Under the pieces are notes generated by a model, which worked only from the letters and a program-made list of their open reading frames with translations, was not told the DNA's origin and made no database searches. Below are positions 58,840 to 64,000 of a stretch of DNA of 64,000 nucleotides, one piece after another. Location of the stretch: assembly GCF_027596085.1 (NCBI RefSeq), contig NC_072460.1, positions 13,274,326-13,338,325 of the forward strand. The letters run 5' to 3'. Positions within the stretch are counted from its first letter, which is position 1. Each line of letters starts with the position of its first letter. The translations under genes and the position numbers were made by a program. This stretch comes from Anoplopoma fimbria (Eukaryota; Chordata; Actinopteri; Perciformes; Anoplopomatidae).

Positions 58840-61775
58840 TCCTACAGTAAAGCAACATGGCACAGTTCTGAAAATACAACATTGCAGTTTGCTTTGGACA
58901 GAAAGCTGAGAAATAATTGCCACTTTGAAGAGAACTGGCCTGACCAGGAGAATGGGTGCTAAATAAAATAGTTACATCAGAATGCCACATTGGCCTTTTC
59001 ATATTGACACAGTGGTGGAATATCTTTTCTCAATTTTGTGTTACATTTAGTTGAGTAACATTTAATTAATGCGGTATTATTCACAGAACCAGCATTTGAG
59101 TTGCATATTCGAGTACTTAAACCATCCAAAAAGAAAACAGAAAGCTCAATAACATCCCTTATACTTGTTGCTCTGCTGCAGTGTGTCATCCAACACTCAG
59201 AGTCAGAGAAGCATTAAATACATATTTAGAAAATTCATAAAGGTTTTTATTACCATACTATACAGTACTATAAACTATGCAGTTTATTTTTGTTAAACAG
59301 TGGCATGGAGGTTTTTCACAGGTACTTATTTAAACCTAACCACACCTGGCCTTGATTTTCAGCTGTTTAAGACCTTAATTACAGCATCAAGCAGCAGAGA
59401 GCTGGAGTCTTCACAGCATTGCTCAGATGTTGTCTCATTGTTGAACACTTCGTGGATCCTCCACGTTTCTGGAATGAAGCCATCATTTGGTTGTCAGAGC
59501 TATCAGCAGCTACAAAGTAAACCCCCTCATATGAAGAGACTAGCACAGCAAGAAGCCATTCAAGGTCTGCTTGTTGACTGCTTTGCTAATCCTCAGCTAT
59601 TATGACAATAATTCACTATGCTACACTGTCAGTACCATAATGACAGCTCAAGTCATGTCTCTTTTACGCAGATGGCTCATTGCTTGGGACATTTTATACC
59701 AAGTTTTTCTATGGGATTTGTAGTCGTCATATTTCCTGTAAAGAAGGGAAACATACATCCTGCCTAGAGACTGGAATAATTTTCTGTTGTTTGACTGCCC
59801 TGCAACACAAAGTCAATCCCTGTTATTATGTTCAGCCGTGCAGAGCAGATGATTTCTATGCAAGAGGCAGTAGACTCAACATTTGAGCTGTGTTTTTGAC
59901 TGGGAACATTTTTCAAGCTCTCCAACCCCACCCCACCCTACCCCATAGTAGCCCCAGATTTCCTTTACTTTGTGGGAAAGAACAACATGCTTGTATATTT
60001 TAGTGTTCTTATCAGACAATGGACGTCTCTCTGCCCTGCTGGCCCCTTGTTTGGAGATAAAGGCACATCAAAAGCTTCTGTCTTGTTGGTTGGAGCTCTT
60101 CAGGGAGACAAGGCCATGGATCAGTTGTCTGGCGGTGGCTGTAAAGCATCATATACTCCAAAAATAGTCTGAGTGATTCACTCTGCTTTTTCTGAACTGG
60201 GCAGGTTTCTTTTTTCCGTGTTTGTGAGTAGGGAAATAATAGGCTTCGTCGCAGCCTCAGAAATAACACACGTTCCATAAATGGATATTTTGAAATGGGT
60301 AAATTTCCCTTCTCTGGACCACTGTGTTTCCTGCTGCATGATGGCATTCTGGTGTGAATGGATGTGCCTGCATCTGCGTGGTGGGACTGCCCATCTCCTC
60401 TCAGACACAGCTCACAGACGTCCCGCTGGACTGACAGCAGCCCATAATGATGTCATGGGTGCAGCAGCTTACGCCAGTGTAGTAATATCCCAGGGCTAAT
60501 GACTTTAACAGGACTGCTCTACTGTAGACGGCGGAGGGGAGCAGAGGAGGGGTGAGATCCCTGGTTCAGCTTCAACTTCTTCATGCGGTCTGCTAATAAA
60601 ATGTCCATTCCAACCGGCAGCATGTGCTAAAGACATCGTCTCCTTCTCGTCTCTTTTGTTCAGCATCCTCAGAAACAGCCTGAGCTCTTTTGTGGCTGGA
60701 AACAGCTGCCTGGCATTTTCCTTTCTTCGTTTTAACGGGGGAAATTGCATCGCTTCCAATGCTCGTTGTGGTTGGTTTGCTTTACAATAAGAACTGTGTT
60801 CCTGCAGGCTGCAACATGACATTAGTTTAGCTGGTCAACCTGGACCTCACAGATGCACAGCATATAAGCCATGTCTTTAAAAGTATACCTTAGTCATTGC
60901 TAGCATACTCTTGATAGTTTTAGCTGATTTCCCTCTCTCTATTATCCTTGCCAACTCTTACTTATCCTTGCTATTCCAAATGAAAGTGGAACCTCTCATT
61001 CACTCACTCACTCAGTTTTTCCTACCCTCACAATCCCTGAATTTACTGTGGGTCTGTCCTACACAATAACCTTCTCCATATGACTCTGTCCTAATGAAAA
61101 TGATGTGAGATCAGTGAGTGGCATTTTCAAAGGTGCATGCCTGGCCTGAGATCCCCTTTCAAAGTGCCCGAGCACCAATCCACCACTGGATTCCTGCGGT
61201 CTAGTCTCCGCCGGGGCCACAGGAGAACTCAGAAAGGGAAAATTCTCTTTGAACTGGCAGCGTGCCACTGTTCTAGGTCGTAATGACTTTACCAACATTA
61301 TTAAATAGCGCACACATTTAAAAAAGCTGTTATGGGTGCAGCTTTTGATTATTTACACCACCTAATTGCGTTGGAAACCACCCTAACCGATTTGTCTGAC
61401 TCAAAGTTTTTATACTATTACATCAGGTTTCGTCACGCTTTAATGTGCCATTCGACTTTTCTTTTGAGATTTGACTTTCTCAGCATTAAGTAGCAGCAAA
61501 TGCTGGGAAAAATCCAGATTAAAAAAAAGTGGTTGAGAAATCAGACATGCTGACAATGTGACTCCAGCTCCCCGTCTGACATCACTGTGTCTTGATGGCT
61601 GAAGTCTAAAGAAAGCTCCAGTGTCTGATAGATGTCACTCAAGTGGAACTAATGGAGTCAAGCTGTGCGATGTGTTTATTGGACATAAAACCTAAATCAT
61701 TTTCATTTGTTGACTGGTGCTCGCAGTTTATTTATGTGCCTGGTATGTCTACCACTCCCTTTCTCACATGCAACA

Positions 61776-61808
61776 TCTTTTCTAAGATAAGAATTATCTT
61801 AGAAAAGA
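61776..61808. repeat. perfect 15-bp palindrome with paired GATA sites
   Basis: Arms 61776-61790 and 61794-61808 are exact reverse complements around a 3-nt spacer (GAA). Each arm contains AAGATAA/TTATCTT, a GATA-factor consensus. Confidence 0.9.
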
Positions 61809-62120
61809 ATTAAACTAATGTTTGAAGTGTGTGTACATCTGGCTCAGCCACCCACCACTATATCCCAGGAAGAGGGGGATCATGGGAGTAGAGAGCACAT
61901 ACTTAAATTAGGTTTTAGAGCAGTGGAGCAGGCATGGGGGGGTTCAGCACAAGGCTGTCCACCTGGCTTTCTCCACCCTTAGGCTACAATTACCCAATCT
62001 GGACCAGCCTTTATGGGTAGTTTTAGTGCTTCTCTACCTCTCTCCATGTCGTTATTTTGGAAAGCAAAGGTCAAGTTAAAGACCATGACTGAGCAGATAT
62101 AACATGTCCCCATATATCCA

Positions 62121-62393
62121 CATTTTGGGAGATGCATTAGCTGCTTATTTGCTTTCTTGCCAAGAGCAAGTTAAGATGATCAAGGCCAGTATTGTGTCTT
62201 TATGGAAAATATGACGCTACAGTCATTAGCTGATTAGCTTGTGTGTAAGTTGTAAAAACAACAAGTTTTGGTTGGACATAACCAGGCTAACTATTTTACC
62301 CTGTTTCCAGAAATGTGTGCTAAGCTAACCAGCTGCTGGCTGCATAATTGATGAGTGGTATTGATTTGCTATAGGTGTATTTCCCCAAAATGC
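62121..62393. repeat. degenerate fold-back interspersed repeat
   Basis: Starts 'cattttgggagatgcattag' then 'cttatttgctttcttgcc', and ends 'gtgtatttccccaaaatg', which partly inverts the start. 'gctaagctaaccagctgctg' lies inside. From memory this is a common percomorph repeat with long imperfect inverted ends. Confidence 0.6.
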
Positions 62394-64000
62394 CATCTAT
62401 TACATTTATAGCCAGGCAGACCAACTTAGATATAGCACAAATAAATATTTGTTGTTTACTTTTTGAGATTCTATTTGGGGACAGATTTTAATTTTTCGAC
62501 CTACAAGCGTAAGAAACAGCAACTAGCACAAGTTGTTTGTGCACATCATTGATCTGGATGTATTCATCTCTGCAAAGCAACTGCATGTGTTTTCCATTTC
62601 TATGCATATGTAAGTTTCTTTGGTGCATGCATTTGTGCGTGTCAGTGGGGGTTTGCATGCTTCTCTGATGCAGCTGCACCACGGCTGTAGGTTGGAGAAG
62701 TGGTTTCCTCCTCAATACAATGGGGACTCTGTCAGTCAGTGTTGTTTTAGAAAGGGGGCCTCATCCCCTGGTGCCCTTTGTGCCGCTACACTCTTTTTAC
62801 AGGGACGCTCAGAAGACCTGCTGTAAGTCCGTTTAAAGAGCCAATGGATTATAGCAGCTACCTCTCCTACACACTCGTGATATGATGTTATTATCTCCCA
62901 GGCCTTCCTTAAATGACACACAGTAGCTTTTCTGTATCATTTCCTTTTTTAAGACTTCTGATTTTACAGTAACTTATTGAGAAACAAAGGGGAACTTTTT
63001 AAGACATATGACATCTTAATAAGATGATTCAGTTCTCATCTGGAGTCTACGTGTCTTGACCGTCTTTGGTTCCTCTTTCTTTTATTATCACCGTTTCCCC
63101 TTCCTCAAATACAAACCGAGAAGATAAATCCAATTTGATTCAAAACTTTTATTTGTACACAGCACAGGGTCAGATTTGTGGCCCCTTTCTCTTTGGCCAA
63201 TCTTCATATTTTTAACAGGGCAGTGTGTCAAGAGGCCTGGCCGGCATGAGTTATTGAGTCATTCATGTACCTGCATTCCTGACATTCCCTTTGTATATCA
63301 TCCGTTGGCTGGGGCTTCCCTGGACCCTGCTCGGACGCACGGAGGAGAACAAACAGGATGTTAGCCACGCAGGAATGAACGAGTACCTCCGATTCATCAG
63401 CGATTGTAGTATTTATTTATAACTCAGTCCTAACTGAACTTATATCCTTGTTTATGTTCACATTTCCTAGTTACAATGTTTAAAAAAACCTAATAAATAG
63501 GACAATTTAGTTGTCAGGTGGGATTGCTGGGATAGTTTGAGTTGTTTTGGAACACAAAAAGCTTTCTAGATAAGCTCATTCTCTCACGTTTGATGGTTGA
63601 GGAACATCTGGCTTCAGAAGGACATTTTCCTTTTTATCTCCGGCTGTGGCCATTTGCTCGGCTGAAAGAACCTTGTGATGATAACGGTCTCTAGCTATCA
63701 CCGCTGTCGATCACTGCCGTGTCACCGGGTACATAAATGGATTAGCAAAGGGTTCTTGGAGGTAGTTCTTGATTTATCAACCGAAAAAAAACAACTTCCT
63801 GTTGTTTTGACTGGCTGTGGAATGTCCATTTGGCCTTGAGTTGTAAAGAAGGGACTGCAGGGAACGTTATTTCTCTCAACAGAGTGACTCAGAGCAGAGG
63901 TCACATAGTAGAAGATGTGAGTTCATGAGAGAAGAGAGGAGGCTTCAGAGTGCGTTCAGGCAGGGAAAGGAAAGGTTTTGGCTAACAGGATGGCAGAGGA

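Larger units (their letters stand above)
57266..64000 (+). other. fmnl3: fmnl3 intron 1 (incomplete)
   Basis: At least 6.7 kb with no recognisable FMNL exon and no other gene. It holds a CT-rich tract (about 57580-57612), a TCAG tetranucleotide run (58049-58081), a degenerate repeat (58131-58440), a hAT-like MITE (58469-58839), a perfect GATA-containing palindrome (61776-61808) and a fold-back repeat (62121-62393). G+C-richer patches at about 60300-60800 could be regulatory. Confidence 0.6.

Overview
The window is nuclear DNA from a ray-finned fish, most likely a percomorph teleost. Genes are split by short introns with GT-AG borders. Intergenic DNA is AT-rich, with long CA/TG microsatellites, a Tc1-type miniature transposon and several degenerate repeats of kinds I know as common in percomorph genomes. 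I see no bacterial, viral or organellar genes. Seven protein-coding genes are present, all on the + strand. Their exon joins were worked out by hand, and every join keeps the reading frame.

Layout: 1-1958, upstream of wnt10b. 1959-4185, wnt10b (4 coding exons, 429 aa). About 7.6-11.5 kb, arf3 (181 aa). 11.5-14.5 kb, intergenic DNA holding a candidate erbb3 control region with a palindromic Sox site. 14571-26943, erbb3 (28 coding exons, 1464 aa), an ErbB pseudokinase receptor. 28401-33698, pa2g4 (13 exons, 392 aa). 35940-36341, rpl41 (25 aa over three coding exons). 36.6-40.5 kb, intergenic DNA with a 232-bp Tc1-type MITE and a strong hairpin. 40697-55314, esyt1 (31 exons, 1082 aa). 57152 to beyond the window end, the first coding exon of fmnl3 and more than 6.7 kb of its first intron.

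The gene set joins two pieces that lie some 7 Mb apart on human 12q13: WNT10B-ARF3-FMNL3 and ERBB3-PA2G4-RPL41-ESYT1. The genes do not form one pathway. wnt10b is a secreted lipidated ligand, arf3 a Golgi GTPase, erbb3 a neuregulin receptor, pa2g4 an ErbB3-binding growth regulator (in the gene next door), rpl41 a ribosomal peptide, esyt1 an ER-plasma membrane tether and fmnl3 an actin formin.

The points most worth a second look are an uninterrupted (TG)55 tract against the 3' splice site of esyt1 exon 10; exact exon-length duplication of the esyt1 C2A-C2B module as C2C-C2D; a head-to-head Sox palindrome beside E-boxes and a TCF site about 0.8 kb upstream of the erbb3 ATG; and a triply degenerate erbb3 active site (HRN, DYG and His at the helix-C Glu position). 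I found no evidence for a wholly new biological system.
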